Shown one piece after another: positions 9,102 to 16,982 of a stretch of DNA of 64,000 bases; the first letter of the stretch is position 1; every line of letters starts with the position of its first letter. Source of the stretch: an uncultured Bacilli bacterium (GTDB lineage Bacteria > Bacillota_I > Bacilli_A > RF39 > UBA660); assembly GCA_934085565.1 (NCBI GenBank), contig CAKOHG010000001.1, positions 1 to 64,000 on the forward strand, read 5' to 3'. The notes beneath the pieces are model-generated. The model was not told the origin of the DNA. It was given only the letters and a program-made list of their open reading frames with translations, and made no database searches. Made by a program: the position numbers and the translations under genes.

Positions 9102-9143
9102 AAAGCTAGTTCAAACTCATAAGTTTGATGACTGGCTTTTTTT
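9102..9143 (+). terminator. Intrinsic terminator of the rimM-trmD operon
   Basis: Outer stem AAAGCTAGT (9102-9110) with ACTGGCTTT (9131-9139) and inner stem CAAACT/AGTTTG, followed by a T run. Confidence 0.85.
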
Positions 9144-9166
9144 CATTTTTTTAAAACATTACTATT

Positions 9167-9194
9167 TTGTTTAAAGATTATTCCATGTTAAAAT
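9167..9194 (+). promoter_or_regulatory. Promoter of priA
   Basis: -35 TTGTTT (9167-9172), 16-nt spacer, -10 TAAAAT (9189-9194) with extended TGT in front. Confidence 0.55.
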
Positions 9195-9210
9195 ATCTTT
9201 GTGATGGATT

Positions 9211-11367
9211 ATGTATATAAACGTTTTAACAGAAATAAAAAATAAAAAATTAGATAAAACTTTTACTTATAAAGTGCCTCTTTCTTTAGAAAATAAAGTA
9301 GCGATTGGTAAAAGAGTACTGATTCCTTTTAATCATTTAACATTAGAAGGTTATATTGTTTCTTTAACAGATGAAGCTCCTCTTAATCCCAAAGAGATAT
9401 TAGAGGTTTTAGATGAAGAACCGGTTTTAACAGAAGAAATGCTTATCTTAGGCAAATTCCTTCACGAAAAAACATTATCAAGTTTTACTAGCTGTTATGA
9501 TGCGATGTTGCCTAAGGCTTTAAAGGCTAAAAAAGGAACAACCATTAATATAAAAAAACAGAGTTATTTATCTCTTAAAATGCCTTATGAAGAAGCTTTA
9601 AAGATAGCCCAAAATGAAAAACAAAAAGAAATTATTTTAGCTTTTAAAGAGCAAGAAGAAATCCTAAAAAAAGAAATTAGTCTTATTAGCTCTTCGGCTA
9701 TGAATACTTTACTTAAAAAAGAAGCTTTACAAGAAACTTATAAAGAAAAATATCGTTATGAAATAAAAAATTCTTTAGCTACAGAAAAAATGCTTAACGA
9801 AGAACAACAAAAGGTATATGAGAAAATAAAACAAGGATTTCATACCAATAAAACCTATCTTCTTCATGGTGTCACAGGTTCTGGGAAAACAGAGGTTTAT
9901 ATCAAACTTATTAAAGATGTCTTAAAAGAAGATAAAACAGCTTTAGTTTTAGTTCCAGAAATCAGTTTGACACCGCAACTTATTGAAAGGTTTACAGGAG
10001 TATTTCAAACGAACATTGCCGTTTTACATTCGGGACTTTCTGATGCCGAGAAATATGATGAATGGCGAAAAATATTAAAAGAAGAAGTTTCGATTGTTAT
10101 TGGGGCGAGAAGTGCTTCTTTTGCGCCTTTAAAAAATATTGGTATTTTTATTTTAGATGAAGAGCATTCAGATTCTTATAAACAAGAAAATAATCCTCGT
10201 TATCATGCGTTAGACGTTATTTTAAAAAGAAGTGAAATTCATAATGCTCCAGTTGTTCTTGGAAGTGCTACGCCTTCTTTAAGTACAATGGCAAGAGCTC
10301 ATAAAAAGGTTTTTGAATATACTTATTTAAGTAAAAGAGCTAAAGATAGTGTTTTACCAGAGGTTTATTTAGTCGATATGGCGGAAGAAAACAAAAAAAG
10401 TCATCCGATTATTAGTCGGTTATTAGAAGATAAAATAACAGAAAAAATAGAAAAGAAAGAACAAGTTATGATTTTACTTAATCGTCGGGGGTATAGTACC
10501 ACTTTAACTTGTTCTAACTGTGGTTTTACTTATCGCTGCCCTAATTGCCAGATTACATTGACCTATCACAAAAAAATTAATCAACTTCGTTGTCACTACT
10601 GTGGCTATACAAAGTATTATAGTTCTCTTTGTCCTAACTGCCATGAAGAAGGCTTAAACGATTATGGTATGGGAACTGAAAAACTAGAAGAGTATCTAGG
10701 GAAAAAATTTCCTATTGCAAAAATTATTAGAATGGATAGAGATACTACCACAAAAAAAGGCACGCATGAACAAATTATTGAAGATTTTCAAAATCAAAAA
10801 TATGATATTTTACTGGGAACCCAAATGATAAGTAAAGGTCTTGATTTTCCTAATGTGACTTTAGTAGGCATTTTAAATGCGGATACTACTTTAAACATTC
10901 CTGATTATAGAAGTAACGAGAAAACTTTTGCCCTTTTATCTCAAACATGTGGTAGAGCTGGTAGAAACACTAAAAAAGGGGAAGTCGTTTTACAAACCTT
11001 TAATCCTGATAATTATATTATGAAATGTGTTTCTAAAAATGATTATTTTTCTTTTTATAAGTATGAGATGAATATTCGTAAAACCTTGAAATACCCACCT
11101 TTTTATTATTTAGCTAATTTAATTTTTAAGAGTAAAGACTACGAGAAAGTAGCAGAAGAATCTAAGAAAGCTAAAAGTTATTTAGAACAAAATTTAGATA
11201 GCGATTTTATTATTTTAGGACCAACGGCTGCCAATGTGTTTATGGTGAATAAAATTTATCATTTTGAGATAAGTATCAAATATAAAAAGGCAGATTTATT
11301 AGTATCTGTTTTAAAAGATTTATTTACCTATACTAAAGTAGATTTAGATATTGATTTTAATTTTTAA
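9211..11367 (+). CDS. priA: Primosomal protein N', replication restart helicase PriA
   Basis: 718 residues; a 3'-to-5' DNA helicase that reloads the replisome at stalled forks. The N-terminal 3'-DNA-binding domain (about 1-100) is followed by Walker A GVTGSGKTEVY (about 220-230), the Walker B variant LDEEH (about 315), GSATPS, and then the zinc-binding region with four CxxC pairs (CSNC, CPNC, CHYC, CPNC, about 435-480). The helicase C-lobe has QMISKGLDFPNV and the QTCGRAGR arginine-finger motif. The ATG at 9211 has only a weak SD (GATGG). Confidence 0.97.
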   Translation: MYINVLTEIKNKKLDKTFTYKVPLSLENKVAIGKRVLIPFNHLTLEGYIVSLTDEAPLNPKEILEVLDEEPVLTEEMLILGKFLHEKTLSSFTSCYDAMLPKALKAKKGTTINIKKQSYLSLKMPYEEALKIAQNEKQKEIILAFKEQEEILKKEISLISSSAMNTLLKKEALQETYKEKYRYEIKNSLATEKMLNEEQQKVYEKIKQGFHTNKTYLLHGVTGSGKTEVYIKLIKDVLKEDKTALVLVPEISLTPQLIERFTGVFQTNIAVLHSGLSDAEKYDEWRKILKEEVSIVIGARSASFAPLKNIGIFILDEEHSDSYKQENNPRYHALDVILKRSEIHNAPVVLGSATPSLSTMARAHKKVFEYTYLSKRAKDSVLPEVYLVDMAEENKKSHPIISRLLEDKITEKIEKKEQVMILLNRRGYSTTLTCSNCGFTYRCPNCQITLTYHKKINQLRCHYCGYTKYYSSLCPNCHEEGLNDYGMGTEKLEEYLGKKFPIAKIIRMDRDTTTKKGTHEQIIEDFQNQKYDILLGTQMISKGLDFPNVTLVGILNADTTLNIPDYRSNEKTFALLSQTCGRAGRNTKKGEVVLQTFNPDNYIMKCVSKNDYFSFYKYEMNIRKTLKYPPFYYLANLIFKSKDYEKVAEESKKAKSYLEQNLDSDFIILGPTAANVFMVNKIYHFEISIKYKKADLLVSVLKDLFTYTKVDLDIDFNF

Positions 11368-11375
11368 AAACCGAT

Positions 11376-11411
11376 ACGTAACTTGCTTTTTCAAGGAAAG
11401 TGACGTAATAT
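11376..11411 (+). promoter_or_regulatory. Promoter embedded in an imperfect palindrome
   Basis: ACGTAACTT (11376-11384) pairs with AAGTGACGT (11398-11406), with one mismatch and a short inner CTT/AAG. A promoter with -35 TTGCTT (11383-11388), 17-nt spacer and -10 TAATAT (11406-11411) lies in the dyad. There is no U tract, so it reads as an operator over a promoter, not as a terminator. Confidence 0.45.
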
Positions 11412-11437
11412 ATTATCAGTGAAACGAGGGGATATAA

Positions 11438-12118
11438 ATGAAAGATTATAAATTAATAAAAAGAATGGGTGCTTATACTTTAATAGGGACTCTTATGCTA
11501 ACAAATCCATTAGTTGTTGAAGCTAGTGATAAAAATTATGAAGAAAAGAAAATAGAATGGCTAAATAAAGCCAAGAGTTTAGGCAAAAAAGCCGTGGAAT
11601 ACTCATCTAAAGCGGAAGATAAAGTGTTTGACACAATGCGTGGTATAGAGTTATATGACAAAGATAAAATTTGGTTAATTACAGATACTCCAAATATCGA
11701 CCCTAAAGAAAGTCGCGATTATTACTTTGTAAATGGTAGTTTTGCTAAAGTCAAAAAGACTACCTATTATGATAAATACGATCATAAAGTAAAAGCAGAT
11801 TCTCCTAAAAAAGCCTATAGTACTATCCAAAGCTTATATTTTATTGGAGCTGATACCGATAAAAGCTTTATGGCAACCGATACCATTAATTATCAAAATA
11901 ACACAGTTTCTCAAAACTATGTTGATTTTAATAAAGACTATCCCTATGATACCAGTTTAGATGTCACTTATGGACGTATTTTAGATTGGCAAGATTGGTT
12001 ACCAGAAAACGAGGTCAAAGATAGTTATAGCTTAACAGAGCTAAGAGATCTTTTAGATGAATATTTTAACAATTTAGATTATAGTTTAGATAATAATTCT
12101 TTAAATCTTAGAAAGTAG
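11438..12118 (+). CDS. Secreted hypothetical protein
   Basis: 226 residues, not recognised. A clear Sec signal peptide: KDYKLIKRMG, a hydrophobic core at 12-27 and probable cleavage after VVEA (about residue 30). The mature part is rich in Lys, Asp and Tyr, begins with a helical region (KIEWLNKAKSLGKKAVEYSSKAEDK) and then a mixed region with YYFVNGSFAKVKKTTYYDKYDHK. There is no lipobox Cys and no sorting signal, so it is either secreted or held by other means. SD ACGAGGGG precedes the ATG, and its promoter lies in a palindrome at 11376-11411, suggesting regulation. fmt follows after 5 bases. Confidence 0.55.
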   Translation: MKDYKLIKRMGAYTLIGTLMLTNPLVVEASDKNYEEKKIEWLNKAKSLGKKAVEYSSKAEDKVFDTMRGIELYDKDKIWLITDTPNIDPKESRDYYFVNGSFAKVKKTTYYDKYDHKVKADSPKKAYSTIQSLYFIGADTDKSFMATDTINYQNNTVSQNYVDFNKDYPYDTSLDVTYGRILDWQDWLPENEVKDSYSLTELRDLLDEYFNNLDYSLDNNSLNLRK

Positions 12119-12123
12119 GGCAT

Positions 12124-13059
12124 ATGAAAGAAAAAAGAGTTGTGTTTATGGGAACACCTACTTTTGCGGTTCCTGTATTAGAAAAATTGATAGAAAATAC
12201 CAATGTAGTTTTAGTCGTTAGTCAACCAGATAAAGAAGTAGGAAGAAAAAAAGTAAAACAAATGACACCCGTGAAAGAAGTCGCTGTAAAACACAATATT
12301 CCTGTTTTTCAACCTGAAAAAATAAGAAAAGACTATGAACCTATTATGGCATCTAAGCCAGACTTAATTATTACTTGTGCTTACGGTCAAATTATCCCGG
12401 AGGTTCTATTAAACTTACCTAAGTTAGGTGCTTTTAATGTTCATGCTTCTTTACTTCCTAAATATCGTGGGGGAGCACCCATCCATTGGGTTTTAATTAA
12501 TGGAGAAAAACAAACAGGTGTTACCATTATGTATATGGATAAAGGGATGGATACGGGAGATATGATTTCTAAAGTTGTTTATGATATCAAACCCGAAGAT
12601 AATGTAGGTACCCTTCATGAAGTATTATCGTCCTTAGGAGCTAATCTTTTAATAGAAACTTTACCAAGCATTATCAATCACACAAATGAAAGAGAAAAAC
12701 AGGACGAAGAAAAGGTAAGTTATGCTTACAATATTAAAAGAGAAGACGAAAGACTTGATTTAAATAAAAGTGGTGAAGAAGTCATTAATAAAATAAGAGG
12801 TTTAAATCCTTTTCCTACAGCTAACATTTTAGTAAATGGTGAGGAATTTAAAATTTTAGAAGCTTCTTTTGTTCCTCATTCAAATACCATTCCAGGTAAA
12901 GTAAGAGAAGTCACTAAAAATAGTATTGGTATTGATGTGTTAGATGGAACGATTTATGTAACGCATTTAAAACCTTTTGGTAAAAAAGCTATGAATACGA
13001 AAGATTATTTAAATGGTGTTCAAAAAGAGAATATTATAGATTGGCAAATAAACGCGTAG
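12124..13059 (+). CDS. fmt: Methionyl-tRNA formyltransferase
   Basis: 311 residues. It formylates initiator Met-tRNA using 10-formyl-THF. The N-domain has VVFMGTPTFAVPVLEKL and the active-site region FNVHASLLPKYRGGAPIHWVLINGEKQTGVTIMYMDKGMDTGD, including the catalytic Asn-His-Asp set (N in AFNVH, the His, the D of DTGD). An OB-like C-domain covers about residues 205-305. It sits after priA as in many Firmicutes, but with the secreted protein gene between. Its stop codon lies inside a terminator stem. Confidence 0.97.
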   Translation: MKEKRVVFMGTPTFAVPVLEKLIENTNVVLVVSQPDKEVGRKKVKQMTPVKEVAVKHNIPVFQPEKIRKDYEPIMASKPDLIITCAYGQIIPEVLLNLPKLGAFNVHASLLPKYRGGAPIHWVLINGEKQTGVTIMYMDKGMDTGDMISKVVYDIKPEDNVGTLHEVLSSLGANLLIETLPSIINHTNEREKQDEEKVSYAYNIKREDERLDLNKSGEEVINKIRGLNPFPTANILVNGEEFKILEASFVPHSNTIPGKVREVTKNSIGIDVLDGTIYVTHLKPFGKKAMNTKDYLNGVQKENIIDWQINA

Positions 13060-13075
13060 ATTTCTACGCTTTTTT
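13054..13075 (+). terminator. Terminator overlapping the fmt stop codon
   Basis: Stem GCGTAG (13054-13059) and CTACGC (13064-13069), 4-nt loop, then six T. The fmt stop TAG is the end of the left arm. rlmN begins 17 bases later. Confidence 0.75.
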
Positions 13076-13091
13076 AGAAACGGAGATGATC

Positions 13092-14108
13092 ATGATGAAT
13101 TTATATGGTCTTACGAGAACAGAATTAGAAAATTATTTTGAAAATATTGGAGAAAAAAAGTTCAAAGCTTTACAAGTTTTTGAATGGCTTTATCAAAAAA
13201 GATGTGAAAATATTGAAGAATTTTCTAATATTAAAAAAGAAATCAGAGAAAAACTGAAAAATGATTTTACGCTTTCTCTTCCTAAACTCATCAAAAGAGA
13301 AATTGATACCGATACGGAAAAGTTTTTATTCGAACTTCAAGATGGCGAAAAGATAGAAGCTGTTTTGATGAAACATAACTATGGAAATTCTGTTTGTGTG
13401 TCTTCCCAAGTGGGTTGCAATATGGGGTGTCGTTTTTGTGAATCAGGTCGTCTTAAAAAAGTTCGTAATTTAGAGACATCAGAAATGGTAGGTCAAATCT
13501 TAGCTATTGAAAAAATAAGTGGCATAAAGATTAACTCGGTGGTTATTATGGGAATCGGGGAACCTTTAGATAACTATGATAATGTGATGAAATTTATTTT
13601 AATTATTAATGACGCGAAAGGCATTCAAATTGGTGCCCGTCATATTACTTTATCTACTTGTGGTTTAGTTCCAAAAATTAAAGAGTTAAGTGACTTTCCT
13701 TTACAAATTAATTTAGCTATATCATTACATGCCCCAAATGACCGGTTAAGAAATCTTTTAATGCCAATTAGTAAAGCCTATAAAATGGATGAGTTAATGT
13801 CTTCTATTAAAGAGTATATTCTTAAAACAAATAGACGTGTTACGATTGAGTATATTATGCTTGATAATGTGAATGATAAAGAAAAGCACGCTAAAGAACT
13901 TGCCAATCTTTTAAGAGGAATGAATGTCTATGTTAATTTGATTCCTTATAATGAAACGAATCATATCGAGTTCAAAAAAAGTCCGAAAGAAAATATTAAT
14001 CTTTTCTATGATACTTTATATAAAGAGAAAATAAATGTCACCGTAAGAAGAGAATTTGGTAGTAAAATATCCGCCGCTTGTGGTCAACTTCGCAGTAAGG
14101 AAATTTAA
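13092..14108 (+). CDS. rlmN: Dual-specificity RNA methyltransferase RlmN
   Basis: 338 residues from this start; a radical-SAM enzyme making m2A2503 in 23S rRNA and m2A37 in tRNA. The radical SAM cluster motif is CNMGCRFCESG (CxxxCxxC), preceded by VCVSSQVGC. GIGEPLDNYDNV, the LSTCGLVP segment, SLHAPNDRLRNLLMP and the final GSKISAACGQL (second catalytic Cys) are present. A frame-wise earlier ATG (13041) lies before the fmt terminator; GGAG at 13082-13085 supports ATG 13092 (or 13095). Confidence 0.96.
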   Translation: MMNLYGLTRTELENYFENIGEKKFKALQVFEWLYQKRCENIEEFSNIKKEIREKLKNDFTLSLPKLIKREIDTDTEKFLFELQDGEKIEAVLMKHNYGNSVCVSSQVGCNMGCRFCESGRLKKVRNLETSEMVGQILAIEKISGIKINSVVIMGIGEPLDNYDNVMKFILIINDAKGIQIGARHITLSTCGLVPKIKELSDFPLQINLAISLHAPNDRLRNLLMPISKAYKMDELMSSIKEYILKTNRRVTIEYIMLDNVNDKEKHAKELANLLRGMNVYVNLIPYNETNHIEFKKSPKENINLFYDTLYKEKINVTVRREFGSKISAACGQLRSKEI

Positions 14109-14539
14109 TGAACATTACTTATAAACTGATTTTGCCAAACGAAAATTTAGTGAAACAATTGGAATACCTGCGATTTGAATGTTTTGATATGGATGTTGAT
14201 TATTTAAAAGTTAATCAAACTTTTTATGAACAAAATATCTTAAATGGTAAAGTTTTAGTCTTTGGAGCTTTTAAAGAAGAAGAACTTATAGGCGCTTGTT
14301 ATGTCAGTGTTAACTTAAAATCCTTATATATTGATCAACTTTTTATAAAAAAGGATTATCAAAAAGAGCAAATAGGCAAAGAACTTCTAGAATATGTTTT
14401 AAAAAAGAAAAATGTTATTGGAGAATATTATGAAACTTTCTTAACTAGTTGCTTTTTAGATGCGTGCAACCAAAGTCAGGACTTTTATACAAAGATAGGT
14501 TTTAAAGAAAGCAATGGGCGTATGCATAAGTTACTTTAA
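14108..14539 (+). CDS. GNAT family N-acetyltransferase
   Basis: 143 residues. The GNAT fold is recognisable from the central strand and loop (VLVFGAFKEEELIGACYVSV, about 50-69), the acetyl-CoA binding segment IDQLFIKKDYQKEQIGKELLEYVLKK (about 77-102, a Q/R-x-x-G-x-G/K variant) and the closing FYTKIGFKESNGRMHKLL. The substrate is unknown. Its ATG overlaps the rlmN stop (TTTAATG), so the two are translationally coupled. Confidence 0.75.
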   Translation: MNITYKLILPNENLVKQLEYLRFECFDMDVDYLKVNQTFYEQNILNGKVLVFGAFKEEELIGACYVSVNLKSLYIDQLFIKKDYQKEQIGKELLEYVLKKKNVIGEYYETFLTSCFLDACNQSQDFYTKIGFKESNGRMHKLL

Positions 14540-14550
14540 AATATTATTTC

Positions 14551-14579
14551 TTGACACTACTTTTTTTAAATGATAGTAT
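14551..14579 (+). promoter_or_regulatory. Strong promoter of the RSH-truB operon
   Basis: -35 TTGACA (14551-14556), 17-nt spacer, extended -10 TGATAGTAT (-10 at 14574-14579). Transcription would start near 14586. Confidence 0.85.
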
Positions 14580-14593
14580 GAAATCATTGAACG

Positions 14594-14648
14594 AAGTGGA
14601 GTTTTTAATGAGAATAGATAAACAGACTCTACTTAGCGTCTGTTTTTT
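14594..14648 (+). promoter_or_regulatory. Possible transcription attenuator in the RSH leader
   Basis: A terminator (AAACAGAC at 14620-14627 with GTCTGTTT at 14638-14645, then T run) lies between the promoter and the SD. An upstream segment AAGTGGAGT (14594-14602) can pair with ACTCTACTT (14626-14634), which overlaps the terminator's left arm and loop. These two structures are mutually exclusive. The ligand or trigger is unknown. Confidence 0.5.
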
Positions 14649-14669
14649 GTTTTAGGAGGGTGACAAAAT

Positions 14670-16082
14670 ATGGAACGTATGTTACTTAATGGTTTAGAAA
14701 GATTTACTAAGGAAGAACAAGAAGATATTTTAAAATCTTATCAGTTTGCTGTGAATGCCCACAAAGGGGTGTATCGTAAAAGTGGAGAAGAATATGTAAC
14801 ACATCCTATTACGGTTGCTCAGATTCTTCTTGATAGTCAAAAAGACTGTACGACCGTTTGTGCAGGACTTTTACATGACGTCATTGAAGATACTGATTAC
14901 ACAGCCGAAGATATTTTAAGTCTTTTTCAAAATGAACGTGGCAAAGATGTGGTAAAACTTGTCGAAGGCGTTACTAAAGTAGGACGCCGGGTGGATATGT
15001 CTAAACAAGCTATCACGTATGCTTCTTTAAGAAAATTAATGACTTCATGTGCTAGTGACATAAGAGTAGTGGAAGTAAAACTAGCTGATCGTCTTCATAA
15101 TATGAGGACTGCTAAGTACTGGAGTGAAGAAACAAGAAAGAGAAAAATACTAGAAACAACTCAAGTTTATATTCCTTTAGCCGAACGAACTGGTGCTTAT
15201 CGTATTAAAAATGAGTTAGAAGATATTTGTTTTCAATATACTTATCCTGATAAATATCAAGCTGTCGCAGAAGAAGGAAGAATATTAGCTTTAAAGTCAG
15301 AAAATGAAATGAAAGACATTATGACCAGCGTTCAAGATGGTTTGACACGTGAAAAAATAGCTAGTCAAGTGACGTATCGTATAAAAAATTTATATGGTCT
15401 ATATCTTGATTTTGAACGTTATAAAAAAAATCAAAAAGCTTCAGAAGATATGATATCTTTAAAAATTATTTTACAAAATCTTAAAGATTGTTATGTGGCT
15501 TTAGGAATAGTTAATGGCTTATATCCTTCAAAATCAGTTGTGGACTTTATTAGTAATCCAAAGCCAAATGATTATCGTTCTATACATGATATTATTACCT
15601 CACCAAGTGGCGAAAACTATTTGGTTAAAATTAGAGATAAAAAAATGGAAACAACCGCAGCCTATGGAATGAGCTACGATAGTTTCCTTCATCGTGGTGG
15701 CTTTCAAATGTTTCAATCTGTTTTTACTTTTGATGATGAATCTTCTAATGATAAAGCTTTCTTTCAGAAGATAGAAAAAGATATTTTTAAGAAAACAGTC
15801 GATTTTTTTGATCGTGATGGTCATCGTCGTAGTTTGCCTCAAGGCGCTACTGCGTTAGATTTTGCTTATTCCATTCATACTACTATCGGACTACATATGG
15901 GTTTAGCTCTTGTAAATGGTAATAGTGTTGAAAAAAACTATCGTATTAAGGATGGCGATCAAATCAATATTATAACGGGAAATTATGAATTGCCAACAGA
16001 AGAGGATATTAAAGTTGCCAAAACAGTTTATGCCAAAGAAACGATGAAAAAAGAATTAAAAAGAGTTTTAAGGGGTATTTAA
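14670..16082 (+). CDS. RelA/SpoT homologue: intact HD hydrolase, degraded synthetase, no C-terminal regulatory domains
   Basis: 470 residues, against about 730 for a full Rel. The HD (p)ppGpp hydrolase domain is complete: H45 (EYVTHP), H69-D70 (LLHDVIEDT) and D140 (LADRLHNMRT). The synthetase region (about 230-335) is recognisable, but key positions are altered: the G of GRxK is Tyr (TYRIK), the PGRFKDYI loop reads SKSVVDFI, and the catalytic Glu of ExQIRT is replaced (NYLVKIRDKKM). A TGS domain (about 388-438, ATALDFAYSIHTTIG) closes the protein; helical, ZFD and ACT domains are missing. Likely a (p)ppGpp hydrolase only. Overlaps truB by one base. Confidence 0.85.
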   Translation: MERMLLNGLERFTKEEQEDILKSYQFAVNAHKGVYRKSGEEYVTHPITVAQILLDSQKDCTTVCAGLLHDVIEDTDYTAEDILSLFQNERGKDVVKLVEGVTKVGRRVDMSKQAITYASLRKLMTSCASDIRVVEVKLADRLHNMRTAKYWSEETRKRKILETTQVYIPLAERTGAYRIKNELEDICFQYTYPDKYQAVAEEGRILALKSENEMKDIMTSVQDGLTREKIASQVTYRIKNLYGLYLDFERYKKNQKASEDMISLKIILQNLKDCYVALGIVNGLYPSKSVVDFISNPKPNDYRSIHDIITSPSGENYLVKIRDKKMETTAAYGMSYDSFLHRGGFQMFQSVFTFDDESSNDKAFFQKIEKDIFKKTVDFFDRDGHRRSLPQGATALDFAYSIHTTIGLHMGLALVNGNSVEKNYRIKDGDQINIITGNYELPTEEDIKVAKTVYAKETMKKELKRVLRGI

Positions 16083-16918
16083 TGAATGGCGTATTATTTA
16101 TAAATAAAGAGTCAGGGGTAACAAGCCGTGATGTCGTTAATAAAATATGCAAAATTTATCACACTAAAAAAGTAGGACATACTGGTACACTTGATCCACT
16201 TGCTACTGGTGTTTTGGTGGTCTGTTTGGGTTCTTACACTAAGTTGGTTTCAAAAATTACCGCTTATGAAAAAGAATATGTTGCCACGATGAAACTTGGT
16301 ATTTTAACAGACACGGGTGATATTACGGGAAAAATTATTAAAAAAGTTAATAAAGAAATTTCCAAAGAAAAGATTAGGGAATGTTTTGAAAAATTTCCTA
16401 AGGAGTATCTGCAAACCGTTCCAAAATATTCAGCTGTGAAAGTAAATGACAAAAAAATGTATGAATATGCGAGGGAAAATATTGAAATTTCCTTACCTAA
16501 AAGACAAGTACAAATTAAAGAACTAGAGGTTTTAAATATATCAAAAGATGAAATTACTTTTCGGGTATTGGTTTCTAAAGGCACTTATATTAGAAGTTTG
16601 ATTGAAGACTTGGCAAGTGAAATGGAAACGGTAGCAACCATGACTTCTTTAAAAAGGACAAAACAAGGTAACATTTTTTTAGAAGAATGTGTTAACGTAA
16701 ATGATTTAAACGAAACTTATCCTTTAAAAACTTTAGAAGAACTATTTAATTACCCTAAAGTAGAACTAGATGAGGTTAATTTTGAACGTGTTAAAAATGG
16801 TAATAAGCTTTCTTTAGAAGCAAAAGATGATGTTGTTTTTGTGATTTATCAGGAGCAAATTGTTGGTATTTACGAAAAAGATGACGATATTTATCGGTTT
16901 GTTTTCAAAACAATTTAG
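16082..16918 (+). CDS. truB: tRNA pseudouridine(55) synthase TruB
   Basis: 278 residues. It converts U55 of tRNA T-loops to pseudouridine. Catalytic motif KVGHTGTLDPLATGVL (about 34-49) with the essential Asp, then YEKEYVATMKLG, QTVPKYSAVKVNDKKMYEYAR and SKGTYIRSLIEDLA are the family motifs in order. A short PUA-like C-terminal segment follows (about 225-278). Its ATG follows directly on the RSH stop (SD AGGGG in the RSH gene). The usual rbfA/ribF context is absent. Confidence 0.96.
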   Translation: MNGVLFINKESGVTSRDVVNKICKIYHTKKVGHTGTLDPLATGVLVVCLGSYTKLVSKITAYEKEYVATMKLGILTDTGDITGKIIKKVNKEISKEKIRECFEKFPKEYLQTVPKYSAVKVNDKKMYEYARENIEISLPKRQVQIKELEVLNISKDEITFRVLVSKGTYIRSLIEDLASEMETVATMTSLKRTKQGNIFLEECVNVNDLNETYPLKTLEELFNYPKVELDEVNFERVKNGNKLSLEAKDDVVFVIYQEQIVGIYEKDDDIYRFVFKTI

Positions 16919-16928
16919 TCATCAAGTA

Positions 16929-16957
16929 TTTACCTAAATATTTTCAAGTGGTATAAT
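16929..16957 (+). promoter_or_regulatory. Promoter of eno
   Basis: -35 TTTACC (16929-16934), 17-nt spacer, consensus extended -10 TGGTATAAT (-10 at 16952-16957). Confidence 0.7.
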
Positions 16958-16982
16958 AATAACTCGAAAGAAGGAATAAAAA

